From NCBI GenBank assembly GCA_016717225.1, contig JADKGB010000038.1, forward strand, positions 1 through 64,000: DNA of 64,000 nucleotides, in the 5' to 3' direction. The notes beneath the pieces were generated by a model. That model was not told the DNA's origin. It was given only the letters and a program-made list of their open reading frames with translations, and did no database searches. Numbering within the stretch: position 1 is the stretch's first letter; every line of letters starts with the position of its first letter. The translations under genes were made by a program, and so were the position numbers. Source of the DNA: Flavobacteriales bacterium (GTDB lineage: Bacteria > Bacteroidota > Bacteroidia > Flavobacteriales_F > PHOS-HE28). Positions 26,524-36,808 of this stretch are shown piece after piece.

Positions 26524-28614
26524 ATGAATTTCAAGTTGCTCCTATCTGTACTTGTTTCTGCTATCGCTGTGCAGGTCAGCGTTGCCCAAGAGGTACCGTT
26601 CACGTGTACGACCCATGGCCTGCAGCATCTGGATCGTTTCCTACAGGGGCATCCTGAGCGTGTGCTCGAGATCGAGCAGGCTGACCAACGGTTGGAACAA
26701 GAGACGCAGGAGTTCGCAGCAGGTTTTGATGCACGCGGTGGCAATGCATACGTGCTACCGGTGGTCTTCCACATCATTCACGAAGGTGGGGTCGAGAACA
26801 TCAGCGATGACCAGGTTCAGGACGCTATTCGCGTGATGAACAACGACTTCAACAAATTGAACGAAGATTGGGTAGATGTGAAGGAGCAATTCTTGGACAT
26901 CGTCGCCGATGTGGGTATCACCTTCCGCCTGGCGGGATTGGATCCGGATGGCAATTGTACCAGCGGGATCACACGCACCTTCAGTGACCTCACCAATGAT
27001 GGCACGCAAGACATGAAGGACCTGATCCAATGGCCACGGGACAAGTACTTGAACATTTGGGTTTGTGCATATGCGAACGGCGCTGCTGGCTACACGCAAA
27101 CACCGGGCAATGTGGATGGCTTTTGGGGTGAGTCTGCCGACGGTATCGTGGTGTTGCACAATTACACGGGCAGCATTGGTACCAGTTCGCTTAACACCTC
27201 GCGTACGCTTACGCACGAGGTTGGGCACTGGATCAACCTGCGACATTGCTGGGGACCGACCAACGAACCTGGGTTAGCCAGTAACTGTGACGTGGATGAC
27301 AACGTGAGCGATACGCCCAATACCGTGGGTTGGACCAGTTGTAACCGCAATGGAGCCTCATGCGGTAGCGCCTTGGACAACGTGGAGAACTACATGGAGT
27401 ATTCCTACTGTTCGAAGATGTTCACCAACGGCCAAAAGGCGCGCATGTATGCTGCGCTGAACAGTGGCACTGCCGACCGGAACAACCTATGGTCCGAAAG
27501 CAATTTGGAAGCTACCGGCACGGCCGATCCGCAAGCGTTGTGCGCAGCAGCGTTCACGAGCAGCGGCACGGTGGTATGCGCCGGTACAAGCGTGTCATTC
27601 AACGATGCGAGCTACCACAACCCAACTGCTTGGGCCTGGTCTTTCCCCGGGGCAGTGACCAACACCTCGACCGAGGAGAATCCGATAGTGGTGTATGACA
27701 CACCCGGCGTTTATGCTGTTCAGCTTACAGCGAGCAATGTGACGAGCACGGTGAGCATCGATGCACCCGGCTACATCACAGTAATTCCTTCACCTGGTGC
27801 TCCAACACCCTATGCCGAAGACTTCGAAAGCATGACGGCGCTCGATCCGGTGGAATGGATGGTGTTGAACCCCGATGATGATGCCGGTGTTTTTTCGTTG
27901 AATACCACCACCGGTTACAGCGGCACGCATTGTTTGAAAATGCGCAACCACGGTATCACTGTTGGCCGTGAGGATGAACTCCTGAGCCCCAACATCAACC
28001 TGAGCCAAGACAGCTCGATCCTGCTGAGTTTCCGTTACGCGTTCGCTCGCCGCACGGCGGATAATGATGACCGGTTGAGGGTATACGTGAGCAACGATTG
28101 CGGGCTAACCTGGATCTTGCGCAAACAGTTGCGTGGGTACATTGATCTGCCTACGGTTCCTGATCAGAACTCCGCTTTCACACCAAACTCGACGAGCCAG
28201 TGGGAGCAGGCGTTCGTAACGAATATCTCCAGCGACTACCTCGTGGAGGATTTCCGGTTCAAGTTCTGGTTCCTGGGTGATGGTGGCAGTGACCTTTGGA
28301 TAGACGATATCAACTTGAACGGATTGTCCGTTGGGGTGGAGGAATTGCTCTCTGATGCGGGGGTGCAAGCCTTGGTAGTGCCCAACCCAGCGACCGATGA
28401 GGCAAACTTAATGGTCTCGCTCTTGAACGGCGGCGATACACGCGTTGAGTTGATGGAACCTACTGGCCGCGTGGTTCAGGTGCTTGCTCAGCAGCAGTTG
28501 GCACCCGGCACCCACCAATGGAACTTGCCGTTGGAGCGCCTAGCGGGCGGTGTCTACTTGGTGCGCGTTCAACAGGACGGGATGCAACGGGTGGTTCGAT
28601 TCACGAAAAAGTGA
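26524..28614 (+). CDS. Secreted M43 (pappalysin-type) metalloprotease with PKD domain and T9SS tail
   Basis: A protein of about 696 residues. The start at 26524 (MNFKLLLSVLVSAIAVQVSV) gives a signal peptide. The zinc site HEVGHWINLRH (HExxHxxxLxH, near residue 231) with the later methionine turn region NVENYMEYSYCSKMFT identifies peptidase family M43. A PKD-like domain (CAGTSVSFNDAS...AWSFPGA) follows, then a jelly-roll-like region (LDPVEWMVLNPDDD...GLTW) and a T9SS type A sorting domain (VVPNPATDEANL...VVRFTKK). It should be an extracellular protease, possibly processing proteins or peptides for nutrition. Confidence 0.92.
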   Translation: MNFKLLLSVLVSAIAVQVSVAQEVPFTCTTHGLQHLDRFLQGHPERVLEIEQADQRLEQETQEFAAGFDARGGNAYVLPVVFHIIHEGGVENISDDQVQDAIRVMNNDFNKLNEDWVDVKEQFLDIVADVGITFRLAGLDPDGNCTSGITRTFSDLTNDGTQDMKDLIQWPRDKYLNIWVCAYANGAAGYTQTPGNVDGFWGESADGIVVLHNYTGSIGTSSLNTSRTLTHEVGHWINLRHCWGPTNEPGLASNCDVDDNVSDTPNTVGWTSCNRNGASCGSALDNVENYMEYSYCSKMFTNGQKARMYAALNSGTADRNNLWSESNLEATGTADPQALCAAAFTSSGTVVCAGTSVSFNDASYHNPTAWAWSFPGAVTNTSTEENPIVVYDTPGVYAVQLTASNVTSTVSIDAPGYITVIPSPGAPTPYAEDFESMTALDPVEWMVLNPDDDAGVFSLNTTTGYSGTHCLKMRNHGITVGREDELLSPNINLSQDSSILLSFRYAFARRTADNDDRLRVYVSNDCGLTWILRKQLRGYIDLPTVPDQNSAFTPNSTSQWEQAFVTNISSDYLVEDFRFKFWFLGDGGSDLWIDDINLNGLSVGVEELLSDAGVQALVVPNPATDEANLMVSLLNGGDTRVELMEPTGRVVQVLAQQQLAPGTHQWNLPLERLAGGVYLVRVQQDGMQRVVRFTKK

Positions 28615-29168
28615 GCCAGTATTTGCCTTCTTGAGCTTCTCCTCCTAGCGACAATTCACGGACTTTATAACGCTATTGCCGAGGGGCGTTCCAGCTATCA
28701 GAGTTCTGGTTAGCCGCTGGATGTTGGCTCTTACGCCCGTTTGCAAGTGTGCCAAACAAGGGTCGAAGGATGCCCTGAGCGTTGGCGGTATCCCGGAGTA
28801 GAATCCCGTTTTGCGAACGGTGGCGACCGGGGTGGTCGAAGGTGTAACCACCAGCGCAGATGAAACTTGGAAGGTGGGTGTTCGGTTGATCGCTGAGCTG
28901 CTTCAGCGAGGCGTGGTCAAGACTTCCTTGGAAAGTTGCGCATCCGGAAATCCCAATCCTCTTGTCGTACGTACCATCCCTGATAGCGCCTTACGGGATA
29001 CGCCACAGGTCATGGCGATCGATAAGGATTCCTTGGAAATAGGTCGTGGTCCAGTTCCCATCAATGCGATAACAGGTAATGGCGGGTTCTATCAAGTTCA
29101 TTTCCCAGCCCGCACGGACCTGAATTGTTCGCTATTCGGAATTCGGCCGAGTGGAAGCGACGATAGGC
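28615..29168. other. Gene-free stretch of about 550 bp with broken open frames
   Basis: No convincing gene. A plus-strand frame (28811-29179, TTG start, 122 codons) lacks any recognisable motif. On the minus strand one frame reads MNLIEPAITCYRIDGNW... for 36 codons (from about 29106), meets TAA, then stays open for about 103 further codons. It may be the remains of a gene, or chance. Confidence 0.35.
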
Positions 29169-29606
29169 CTACTCCTTGAAGCCCACCAGGATCCCCACGC
29201 AACCCACGTGCAGCATATCGTTGCCGCCACCAGCCTTTTCAGGCACATCGATAAACACCTTCAACTGTTGGGTATTGGCCACTTTGAAATCGAAGATGTC
29301 TTTCGGCTCTTCGGCCTTGCTTTCGAAAAGTGTTTGTCCGGTGGCATCGCTCAACTTCCAGTTCACATTACCCAGAATGGATTGGGCGCACACCATCAAG
29401 CGGTATTCCTGGCCGCTGTAGAACGTGAGTTCCACTTCAGCCTCTTCGCCATTGGCAAGCTGCGCGGCATTGAAGGTTTCGTTGAATTTGTACGGCAACA
29501 AGTTGGGAATGCAGTTGTGCTTGGCGAAGGCCCGGCACTGGGCCATGGCGCCAACTTGCAGAAGAACCAATGCGGCGATCGCGATCAGAGTGCGGGGGGT
29601 GTTCAT
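29169..29606 (-). CDS. Secreted protein of unknown function (145 aa)
   Basis: The ATG at 29606 (MNTPRTLIAIAALVLLQVGAMA) begins a good signal peptide; the extension to 29645 does not. The mature part is a beta-sandwich-like domain: NETFNAAQLANGEEAEVELTF, YSGQEYRLMVCAQ, VNWKLSDATGQTLFES, and LKVFIDVPEKAGG with conserved cysteines near the ends (HNCIPNL, HVGCVGIL). This pattern occurs in small secreted Bacteroidota proteins without assigned function. It follows the lipoprotein gene at 29617 by only 10 bp, so they form one operon. Confidence 0.75.
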   Translation of the reverse strand: MNTPRTLIAIAALVLLQVGAMAQCRAFAKHNCIPNLLPYKFNETFNAAQLANGEEAEVELTFYSGQEYRLMVCAQSILGNVNWKLSDATGQTLFESKAEEPKDIFDFKVANTQQLKVFIDVPEKAGGGNDMLHVGCVGILVGFKE

Positions 29607-29616
29607 CGGTATGTGC

Positions 29617-30501
29617 TCAGTTGATGTAGCCATTGCGAACGTCATTGGTCTTGGCCGTGATGAGCTTCAGTTGCTCGTCCGTAACCGTGGCCGCTGGGCT
29701 GCCGCCACCGATCACGGTAACACCGTTCTCTTGTTTCACCGTGCTGGCAACCGCTGCCGGGTCAGCCGAGTACAGGGCTGAGATGGCTTCAAGGTCTGCA
29801 CGAACACCCGTAACAGCCGCGTCATCCGTGGAGTAAGTGGCGAGCAGCTCGATCAGTTCGCCCAATGCGAGGTTCTGCTCGGCAATTCGCTGGCGCAATT
29901 CGGGCGTATCGTGGTTCTTGCAGACTTGGGTTGCGATGTAGAGGCCTTCCACCCATCCACCGGCGATCATCAGGGCGCTCACATTATCGCGACCGTTCTC
30001 TTTCAAGTAAGCGTCCACGTTCCAATACGTCTCGCTGATGATGTTCAGCAAGGAGTCACGATCATTGCGGTTCTCTTCCATCCGGTCAACGGTCTCCTGA
30101 CCGAAGGCATTGCTCACGTCCAAGCGCTTGGCGAGGTTCTGTGCGCAGGCGGTGAAGAGCATGCTTTCCTGCGTGTTATTGAAGACGCTGGCGTAGCTGA
30201 GGTCCGCACCGTAGATACCCAGGTTGAGCGCTTGTTTGCTCGCAGCGGTGTAGTTGTCAACGTTCTTGACGTCGTTCAGGATGTCCTTGGAGTATTCGGC
30301 ACCGGCCTTTTTCAACAAGGCAGCGGTTTCCATGGGGCTGGGAATGTTGTGGAAGATGTTCTTGGTCTTCCGCACGCGGGCGGCTTGGGTACTATCAACC
30401 TTGGTTTCGTTGTTCAAGGTGTCCTGCTTGGGCTGATCGCCACCGCAGGAAGCCAGCAGAAACAAGGCCGCCAGGCCACAAGTCAATATGCTTGTTCGCA
30501 T
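29617..30501 (-). CDS. Lipoprotein of unknown function (294 aa)
   Basis: Signal peptide with lipobox (FLLASCGGD, Cys near residue 19), then a mostly helical mature region including SPMETAALLKKAGAEYSKDILND and YGADLSYASVFNN. I recognise the general look of a Bacteroidota-restricted lipoprotein family but cannot assign a function. A Gly/Ser-rich stretch (VIGGGSPAATVTDE) precedes a C-terminal helix. Probably cotranscribed with the secreted protein at 29169-29606. Confidence 0.75.
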   Translation of the reverse strand: MRTSILTCGLAALFLLASCGGDQPKQDTLNNETKVDSTQAARVRKTKNIFHNIPSPMETAALLKKAGAEYSKDILNDVKNVDNYTAASKQALNLGIYGADLSYASVFNNTQESMLFTACAQNLAKRLDVSNAFGQETVDRMEENRNDRDSLLNIISETYWNVDAYLKENGRDNVSALMIAGGWVEGLYIATQVCKNHDTPELRQRIAEQNLALGELIELLATYSTDDAAVTGVRADLEAISALYSADPAAVASTVKQENGVTVIGGGSPAATVTDEQLKLITAKTNDVRNGYIN

Positions 30502-30558
30502 GTTAGGGAAGGGTGTTCTGGGAGAGTCGCCGTAAAGATGCTGGACCCTACCGGCCTG

Positions 30559-33438
30559 TCAGTGAGCTTCCAACCAGTTTTTCCCCAACGATATGTCAAC
30601 AAGGAGCGGCACATCCAAGTGTATGGCACCTTCCATCAGCTCTTTCACCATCGCTTTCAGGCCTACCGCTTCGTCGTTATGAGCGTCGAACACGAGTTCA
30701 TCGTGCACTTGCAAGAGGAGCTTGCTCTTCATCCGTTCCTGCTTCATACGAGCGCTGATCCGCACCATGGCCACCTTGATGATATCGGCTGCACTGCCCT
30801 GCATCGGCGCGTTGATCGCCACGCGCTCGGCCTGTGCACGCACAGTGTTGTTGGCACTGGTGATATCGGGGAGGTAACGACGGCGGTCCATCAACGTTTT
30901 CACATAGCCGTGGGTGCGGCAGAAACCGATCATCTCATCCATGTACCCACGCACTCCGGGGAACTGTGCGAAATAGTCGTCTATGATCGCCTTGGCCTCT
31001 GCCCGGGGAATGCCCAGGTTCTGGGAAAGCCCGAAAGCACCTTGACCATAGGCGATGCCGAAGTTCACGGCTTTGGCCTTGCTGCGCTGTTCACGGGTCA
31101 CTTCAGCAATATCCACGCTGAAGACTTTCGCGGCTGTGGCAGCGTGGATATCAAGCCCGTTCCGGAAAGCCTCCTGCATATTGTGATCACCGCTCATGTG
31201 GGCGATGATGCGCAACTCGATCTGGCTGTAATCCGCGCTTAGTAGCAAGTAATTCTCATCACGCGGTACAAAGGCCTTGCGGATCTCGCGTCCTTTCTCT
31301 GTGCGGATCGGGATGTTCTGCAGATTGGGATCGTTGCTCGCCAGGCGGCCCGTAGCAGCTACGGTTTGCAGGTAGTTGGTATGAACGCGTCCTGTGGCTT
31401 TATCGGCGGCTTCGGGCAGTGTGTCCACGTAGGTGCCTTTCAATTTGCGCAAACTGCGGTAGTCGAGCATGAGCGGGATCGCAGGATGCGACGCGCTCAG
31501 TTCCTGCAGGATGTCCTCACTCGTTTGGTACTGGCCGGTCTTGGTTTTCTTGATCTTGACTGTCCCGGTCCCCGAACCGGGATCCCCACCGAGTTTCAGC
31601 GTTTCGAAGAGGACATCCCCCAGCTGTTTCGGGCTGTCGATATTGAACGTCACACCGCACGCCTTGTGGATCTCGTCCTGCAGGCGAAGGATGTCTACGG
31701 ATAGTTCTTCACTGAAACTCTTCAGCGCTGGAATGTCGATACGGATACCCTCGAGTTCCATGTCGGCAAGCACGTTCACCAAGGGCATTTCCACTTCGTT
31801 GAAGAGCTTGGTAACGCCTTCCTCTTCCAACTTCGGTGCGAAGAGTTCGTGCAATTGCCAAGTGACGTCGGCATCCTCCGCGCTGTATTCTTTCACCGCG
31901 TTCACGTCCGCGTCGCGCATGCTCTTCTGGCCTTTCCCTTTCGGCCCGATCAGCGTTTCGATGCTCACTGGCCGGTAGTTCAGTTCTGTTTCTGCGAGGA
32001 AGTCCATGCCGTGGCGCAGGTCGGGCTTCAGCAGGTAGTGCGCGATCATGGTGTCGAACAAGGGGCCCTTCACATCAACGCCATAGTTGCGCATCACGAT
32101 CAGATCGTACTTGGCATTCTGTGCCACCTTGCCGATCGCCTCGTTTTCCAGCACAGGCTTGAAGATGTCCACTATGCGCTGGGCTTCGGCACGATCAGCA
32201 GGTACGGGTACATAGTAGCCTTCATGGGCTTTCCAACTAAAAGCAAGCCCAACCAGTTCGGCCGTGCGCTCGTCAGTGCTCGTAGTCTCCGTATCGAAAC
32301 AAAAGCGCGGCTGCTTTTTCAACTGCGCAGCCAACATGTACAGGGCCTCGTTCGTGTCCGCCAGGTAGTACCGGTGTTCCACGGTGTCGATGTTGGCCAT
32401 GTCCGAAAGCACCAAGCTTCCGTCGTCGGTCACGCTGCTTCCGAAGAGGTCCACTTGGTTGGTGGGCGTCTTTGCCGAAGTTCGCTTTGTGGTGGTGCTT
32501 GTTGCTTCTTCCGGTGCAGCAACACCCAGCACTTTGCCCGTCAGGTTCCTGAATTCCAACTCGCTGAACACCTCCAGTACCTTGTCCTTGTCAGGAGGGT
32601 CGAGGTGCAATGCGGTATGGTCCAATTCAACCGGGGCATCAATGATGATCGTTGCCAACATCTTGCTTAGGCGCCCTTGCTCAGCGAACGCGATCACGTT
32701 CTCTTTCTGCTTGCCCTTCAGTTGCTCCACGTTCTCGATCACGCCTTCGAGGCTGCCGAACTTCTGCACCAAGGCCATGGCGGTCTTCTCGCCGATACCG
32801 GGAATGCCGGGGATATTGTCCACAGCATCGCCCATAAGTCCAAGAATGTCCTTCACTTGATCGGTGCGCTCCAGGCCCCAACGCTCGCAGATCTCCTTAG
32901 GGCCCAACTTCTCGGGTGGCGAGCCACCACGCCCGGGCTTGTACATGATGATCTTGTCGGTGACCAGTTGCCCAAAATCCTTGTCAGGTGTTACCATGTA
33001 GGTGGTATAGCCCTCTTTTTCAGCCTTTTTCGCAAGCGTACCGATCACATCATCGGCTTCGTATCCGTCGGATTCAAGTATGGGAATATTGAAGCTCTCG
33101 ATGATGCGACGGATGTAGGGAAGGTTGGTCCGAATGTCATCCGGCATCTCCTCGCGGTTGGCTTTGTATTCGAGCAAACTGGTGTGGCGCTCGGTGGGTG
33201 CTGCGGTATCGAACACCACGGCAATGTGTGTCGGTTTCTCCCGTTGGATCAGGTCGAGCAGGGTTGTGGTGAAGCCGAATGCAGCACTGGTATTGAAGCG
33301 CTTGCTATTGATCCGGGGGGCTTTGATAAAGCTGAAATAGGCACGATAGATCAATGCGAACGCGTCGAGCAGAAAGAGTCGTTTGTCTTCCTGCTCGGGG
33401 GGGGTGGATGAAGTAGTAGGGGCAGTATCGGAGGACAT
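30559..33438 (-). CDS. polA: DNA polymerase I
   Basis: A 959-residue repair and Okazaki-fragment polymerase from ATG 33438 (MSSDTAPTTSSTPPEQ), with a short low-complexity leader. The 5'-3' exonuclease domain (about 20-310) has LLDAFALIYRAYFSF, DGYEADDVIGTLA and GDAVDNIPGIPGIGEKTA. The 3'-5' exonuclease (about 350-540) keeps its acidic residues (FDTETTSTDERTAELVG, AQNAKYDLIVM), so proofreading is probably active. The polymerase domain (about 580-959) shows DYSQIELRIIAHMSGD, RSKAKAVNFGIAYGQGAFGLS and QVHDELVFD. A weak TACCTTG box lies near 33460-33466. Confidence 0.96.
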   Translation of the reverse strand: MSSDTAPTTSSTPPEQEDKRLFLLDAFALIYRAYFSFIKAPRINSKRFNTSAAFGFTTTLLDLIQREKPTHIAVVFDTAAPTERHTSLLEYKANREEMPDDIRTNLPYIRRIIESFNIPILESDGYEADDVIGTLAKKAEKEGYTTYMVTPDKDFGQLVTDKIIMYKPGRGGSPPEKLGPKEICERWGLERTDQVKDILGLMGDAVDNIPGIPGIGEKTAMALVQKFGSLEGVIENVEQLKGKQKENVIAFAEQGRLSKMLATIIIDAPVELDHTALHLDPPDKDKVLEVFSELEFRNLTGKVLGVAAPEEATSTTTKRTSAKTPTNQVDLFGSSVTDDGSLVLSDMANIDTVEHRYYLADTNEALYMLAAQLKKQPRFCFDTETTSTDERTAELVGLAFSWKAHEGYYVPVPADRAEAQRIVDIFKPVLENEAIGKVAQNAKYDLIVMRNYGVDVKGPLFDTMIAHYLLKPDLRHGMDFLAETELNYRPVSIETLIGPKGKGQKSMRDADVNAVKEYSAEDADVTWQLHELFAPKLEEEGVTKLFNEVEMPLVNVLADMELEGIRIDIPALKSFSEELSVDILRLQDEIHKACGVTFNIDSPKQLGDVLFETLKLGGDPGSGTGTVKIKKTKTGQYQTSEDILQELSASHPAIPLMLDYRSLRKLKGTYVDTLPEAADKATGRVHTNYLQTVAATGRLASNDPNLQNIPIRTEKGREIRKAFVPRDENYLLLSADYSQIELRIIAHMSGDHNMQEAFRNGLDIHAATAAKVFSVDIAEVTREQRSKAKAVNFGIAYGQGAFGLSQNLGIPRAEAKAIIDDYFAQFPGVRGYMDEMIGFCRTHGYVKTLMDRRRYLPDITSANNTVRAQAERVAINAPMQGSAADIIKVAMVRISARMKQERMKSKLLLQVHDELVFDAHNDEAVGLKAMVKELMEGAIHLDVPLLVDISLGKNWLEAH

Positions 33439-33637
33439 GCTTTCTATGCTCAGACGGTTTTGGCGCGGGTGCGGGGACAAGGTAGATGTGGGATGCCGAT
33501 GACCTCTGGGACGGGCCGATCAGAAGCCTTGGACACTCAGCTTTACCATTTAGAACGCAACTCAGGCATCGGAATGGTCCGGCGGTGCGTCTGTGACATG
33601 TACTTTGGGACGCGTTAACCCAAGCTGGTCTGGTTGT

Positions 33638-34738
33638 ATGAAGAAAGCACTACTCGCGCTCTTACTTATTGCATTTGCCGTTGCTGCCTGTAAGAAGGAT
33701 GACGATGATGAGCCTGTAGTATCGGATCCTGATCCGGTACAGCCGGTGTCACCCGTTGTTTTTGATCTGGCCCTGGTGCCCTACCCGGTGCTCACGGACT
33801 ACAACTTCTTTCAAGGAGATCTTTCCGCACTTTCTCCGGTTCAAGGTGTGCTTCCGTATGAGGTGATCACTCCCTTGTTTTCGGACTATGCGCACAAAAA
33901 GCGCTTTGTTTGGATGCCAGCTGGGTCAAAAGCGAGTTATGTGAGCGACAGCACGCTGCTCGATTTTCCGGATGGCGCAGTGCTGATCAAGAACTTCTAC
34001 TACGACCATGTGCAGCCGGAAGACGTGACGAGGATCCTCGAAACGCGATTGCTGTTCAAACGGAACGGGGCCTGGGAATTCGCTGACTACATCTGGAATG
34101 CGGAGCAGACCGAGGCAACCCTTGACCTTTTGGGCAGTTACGTGCCCCTAACATGGCTCAACGATGACGGATCCCAGCACAGTACCACCTATCGGATCCC
34201 CTCCGCAGCCGAATGCCAGACCTGCCATAAGCGGGACAATTTGCCTATTCCGATCGGCCCCAAGCCCCAGAATCTGAACAAGGACTTGGCCTATGCGGAT
34301 GGCACAATGAACCAACTGGCCAAATGGCAAGAGGTGGGTTACCTCAATAGCGGCCTTCCGGCGAACATCGAAACCGTGGTACGTTGGGACGATCCTTCCC
34401 AGAGCTTGAATGACCGGGTCCGCGCATATGTGGATATGAACTGTGCGCATTGCCATGCCAACAACCGTCATTGCGATTATCGACCCATGCGTTTCGCCTG
34501 GAGGGAAACCGTCGTTCCCGAGATGCTGGGTGTGTGTGTGGCTCCCGATGATCCGCTGCTGCCACAGCACTCACACATTGTAAAACCCATGAATTTGGAG
34601 CGCAGTCTGCTGTACTATCGCATCAGTGCAACGGATGAAACGGAACGTATGCCATTGCTTGGTCGAACGATCGTTCACGAAGAAGCTCAACAATTGATCG
34701 CTGATTGGATCAACTCGCTGACCCAGATCTGTCCTTGA
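33638..34738 (+). CDS. Diheme c-type cytochrome lipoprotein (SO2930-like)
   Basis: A protein of 366 residues from the ATG at 33638 (MKKALLALLLIAFAVAACKK), with a lipobox Cys. Two heme motifs, CQTCH and CAHCH, lie in the second half. The preceding domain, with LSPVQGVLPYEVITPLFSDYAHKKRFVWMP, matches the pattern of SO2930-family diheme cytochromes. It should be an envelope-anchored electron carrier of unknown partner. Three tandem FG-GAP/T9SS genes follow immediately, the first 47 bp downstream. Confidence 0.85.
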   Translation: MKKALLALLLIAFAVAACKKDDDDEPVVSDPDPVQPVSPVVFDLALVPYPVLTDYNFFQGDLSALSPVQGVLPYEVITPLFSDYAHKKRFVWMPAGSKASYVSDSTLLDFPDGAVLIKNFYYDHVQPEDVTRILETRLLFKRNGAWEFADYIWNAEQTEATLDLLGSYVPLTWLNDDGSQHSTTYRIPSAAECQTCHKRDNLPIPIGPKPQNLNKDLAYADGTMNQLAKWQEVGYLNSGLPANIETVVRWDDPSQSLNDRVRAYVDMNCAHCHANNRHCDYRPMRFAWRETVVPEMLGVCVAPDDPLLPQHSHIVKPMNLERSLLYYRISATDETERMPLLGRTIVHEEAQQLIADWINSLTQICP

Positions 34739-34785
34739 CACGCACTTTCGAACCAACACAAGAGCCTTGCATCGGCGAATGGAAC

Positions 34786-36756
34786 ATGAGAACAACAAGT
34801 ACCCTATTCATCGCAGTTGGCCTGATCGTCGCGCAAGTACAAGCGCAGAACTCGTGTTCTACGGCCATGTCTGTTGCAGCTGGCACCTATTCCGTTGACG
34901 CGGTGAACGGCCCTGAGATCCCGGTACCCATTTGCGCGAACACGGGTGTAGGTGCAACCCATACGGAGTGGTATTCCTATACACCGGGCCAGGACTATTC
35001 GCTTACAATAACCACAGACCTGCCGCAGAATGCTGGCGGTGATACCCGGTTTCATGTGTATGAGGGCAATTGTGGCTCCTTGAGTTGTGCGGGTGGTGCG
35101 GACGATCTGGGTCAAGTCCTTCTCGCTTCAACCACGTTGCAAGTAGCGGCGGGCATTACCTACCGCATCGCTTTCGATGATCGTTGGAGTACTGCCGGAT
35201 TCGATTTCCAGCTCATCGAAGCCCCGGCGGTGATCGTGGAATTCGACTTTGTTCAACAGGCTCTGCCCAATGGGGCATCGGAATGCGTGGTTGATATGGA
35301 TGGCGATGGCTTGGATGATGTCGTGTCAACAGGTTCTACGTTGATCAGCATTGCGCATCAACAAACTTCGGGTGGTTTTGTGGTGCAGAACATCACGACC
35401 ACACCTGCGGACAACACCGCATCGTGGAGCATTGCTGCAGGTGATATTGACGGCAACGGCTACATGGATCTTCTGTACGGTGGTGGGAACGGCGCCACCT
35501 TCATGAAGGCCAATGCGAACGGTACGGCCTATACCGAGATCTCTTTTCCACAGTACATCTTTTGCCAGCGCACCAATTTTGTTGACATCAATGCGGATGG
35601 CGACCTGGATGCGTTCAGCTGCCACGATGTGGACGCCAACGTGTCGTTCATGAACGATGGCAATGGCAACCTCGCCTTCGGCCAAGGCGGATTTGGAACC
35701 ACATGCGGCAACTATGGTTCCATCTGGATCGATTACGATAACGATGGAGACGTCGATTGTTTCGTGGCCAAATGCGGCTGCGATCCTGTGGACTTGTTGA
35801 TGCGCAACAACGGTGACGGCACCTTTACCAACGTAGCTGCTTCACTCGGTCTTGCGGATAGTCATCAGTCATGGTCCTCGGCTTGGGGTGATTTCGATAG
35901 CGATGGCGACCAGGATGTGATGATCGGCAGCAGCTCCAGCGGTATTCATAAGCTCTTGCGGAACAACGGCGGCACCTTCACCAACGTCACCAGTGGTTCC
36001 GGCTTGGACACCTTCTTTGGCCAAAGCACGCAGTGGGCCACACATGATTTCAACAACGACGGCTATCTCGACATCTACGGAAGTGCGACTATTCTTCTAG
36101 GGCAGGGCGATCTCACCTTCACCCAGAGTGCTGTGGCTGTTCCATACAATGGTGCAGTGGGTGATCTCGACAATGACGGTTACTTGGATATTGTTGGTTA
36201 CAACGCCATGTACATGAACACGGGCACAGGCAACAAGTACTTGCGCGTGAACCTCACAGGTGTGCAGAGCAATCGCAATGGTATAGGAGCGCGCATTGCA
36301 GTAACAAGCGCCATGGGTACGCAGATCCGCGAGATCCGCAGTGGTGATGCGTTCAGTACCATGAGCAGTTTGATCGCGCATTTCGGTTTGGGAGCGGACA
36401 GCGAAGTGAGCCAGGTCGAAGTGCATTGGCCAAGCGGCATGGTGGACATCATTGAGAACCCGGAGATCAATGGCACGTTGGATATTGTGGAAGGCACAGG
36501 CAGTGTTGGCGTGGCTGAAAAGGAAGCTGTTCAAGTTTCCGTATTCCCGAATCCGTCGACTGATGTGCTCACCGTGGCTACAGGAGCTGATCTGGCCAAG
36601 GGCTCTGCGCGGGTTATCGACATTACGGGCAAGGAGGTTCTTCGTAGCACCTTCGACCGTGGTCGCTTGGATGTATCCTCGCTGCCCGGGGGTATCTACG
36701 CATTGGAATTTCCCATGAACGACCAATTGTTGACCCGTAAGTTTACCAAACACTGA
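34786..36756 (+). CDS. FG-GAP/VCBS-repeat, ASPIC/UnbV-type secreted protein with T9SS tail (copy 1)
   Basis: A 656-residue protein from ATG 34786 (MRTTSTLFIAVGLIVAQVQA). After the signal peptide: a cysteine-bearing beta-sandwich (CSTAMSVAAGTYSVDAVNG, CGSLSCAGGADD), then repeats of D-x-D-x-D-G calcium loops (VDMDGDGLDDVV, GDIDGNGYMDLL, VDINADGDLDAF, DYDNDGDVDCF, DFDSDGDQDVM, DFNNDGYLDIY, DLDNDGYLDIV) forming a beta-propeller, an ASPIC/UnbV segment (SNRNGIGARIAVTSAMGTQIREIRSG) and a T9SS sorting domain (VFPNPSTDVLTV). Outer-surface adhesion or ligand binding is likely. First of three near-identical neighbours. Confidence 0.9.
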   Translation: MRTTSTLFIAVGLIVAQVQAQNSCSTAMSVAAGTYSVDAVNGPEIPVPICANTGVGATHTEWYSYTPGQDYSLTITTDLPQNAGGDTRFHVYEGNCGSLSCAGGADDLGQVLLASTTLQVAAGITYRIAFDDRWSTAGFDFQLIEAPAVIVEFDFVQQALPNGASECVVDMDGDGLDDVVSTGSTLISIAHQQTSGGFVVQNITTTPADNTASWSIAAGDIDGNGYMDLLYGGGNGATFMKANANGTAYTEISFPQYIFCQRTNFVDINADGDLDAFSCHDVDANVSFMNDGNGNLAFGQGGFGTTCGNYGSIWIDYDNDGDVDCFVAKCGCDPVDLLMRNNGDGTFTNVAASLGLADSHQSWSSAWGDFDSDGDQDVMIGSSSSGIHKLLRNNGGTFTNVTSGSGLDTFFGQSTQWATHDFNNDGYLDIYGSATILLGQGDLTFTQSAVAVPYNGAVGDLDNDGYLDIVGYNAMYMNTGTGNKYLRVNLTGVQSNRNGIGARIAVTSAMGTQIREIRSGDAFSTMSSLIAHFGLGADSEVSQVEVHWPSGMVDIIENPEINGTLDIVEGTGSVGVAEKEAVQVSVFPNPSTDVLTVATGADLAKGSARVIDITGKEVLRSTFDRGRLDVSSLPGGIYALEFPMNDQLLTRKFTKH

Positions 36757-36808
36757 TCGACCCTTCCACCTGTGCATCTTTGATACTCGAACCGAATAAT
36801 CGAACTCC

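Noticed and set aside
28811..29179. 122-codon plus-strand frame starting with TTG
   Set aside because: No motif, no signal peptide, and it runs into the neighbouring gene; the interval is better left as unassigned.
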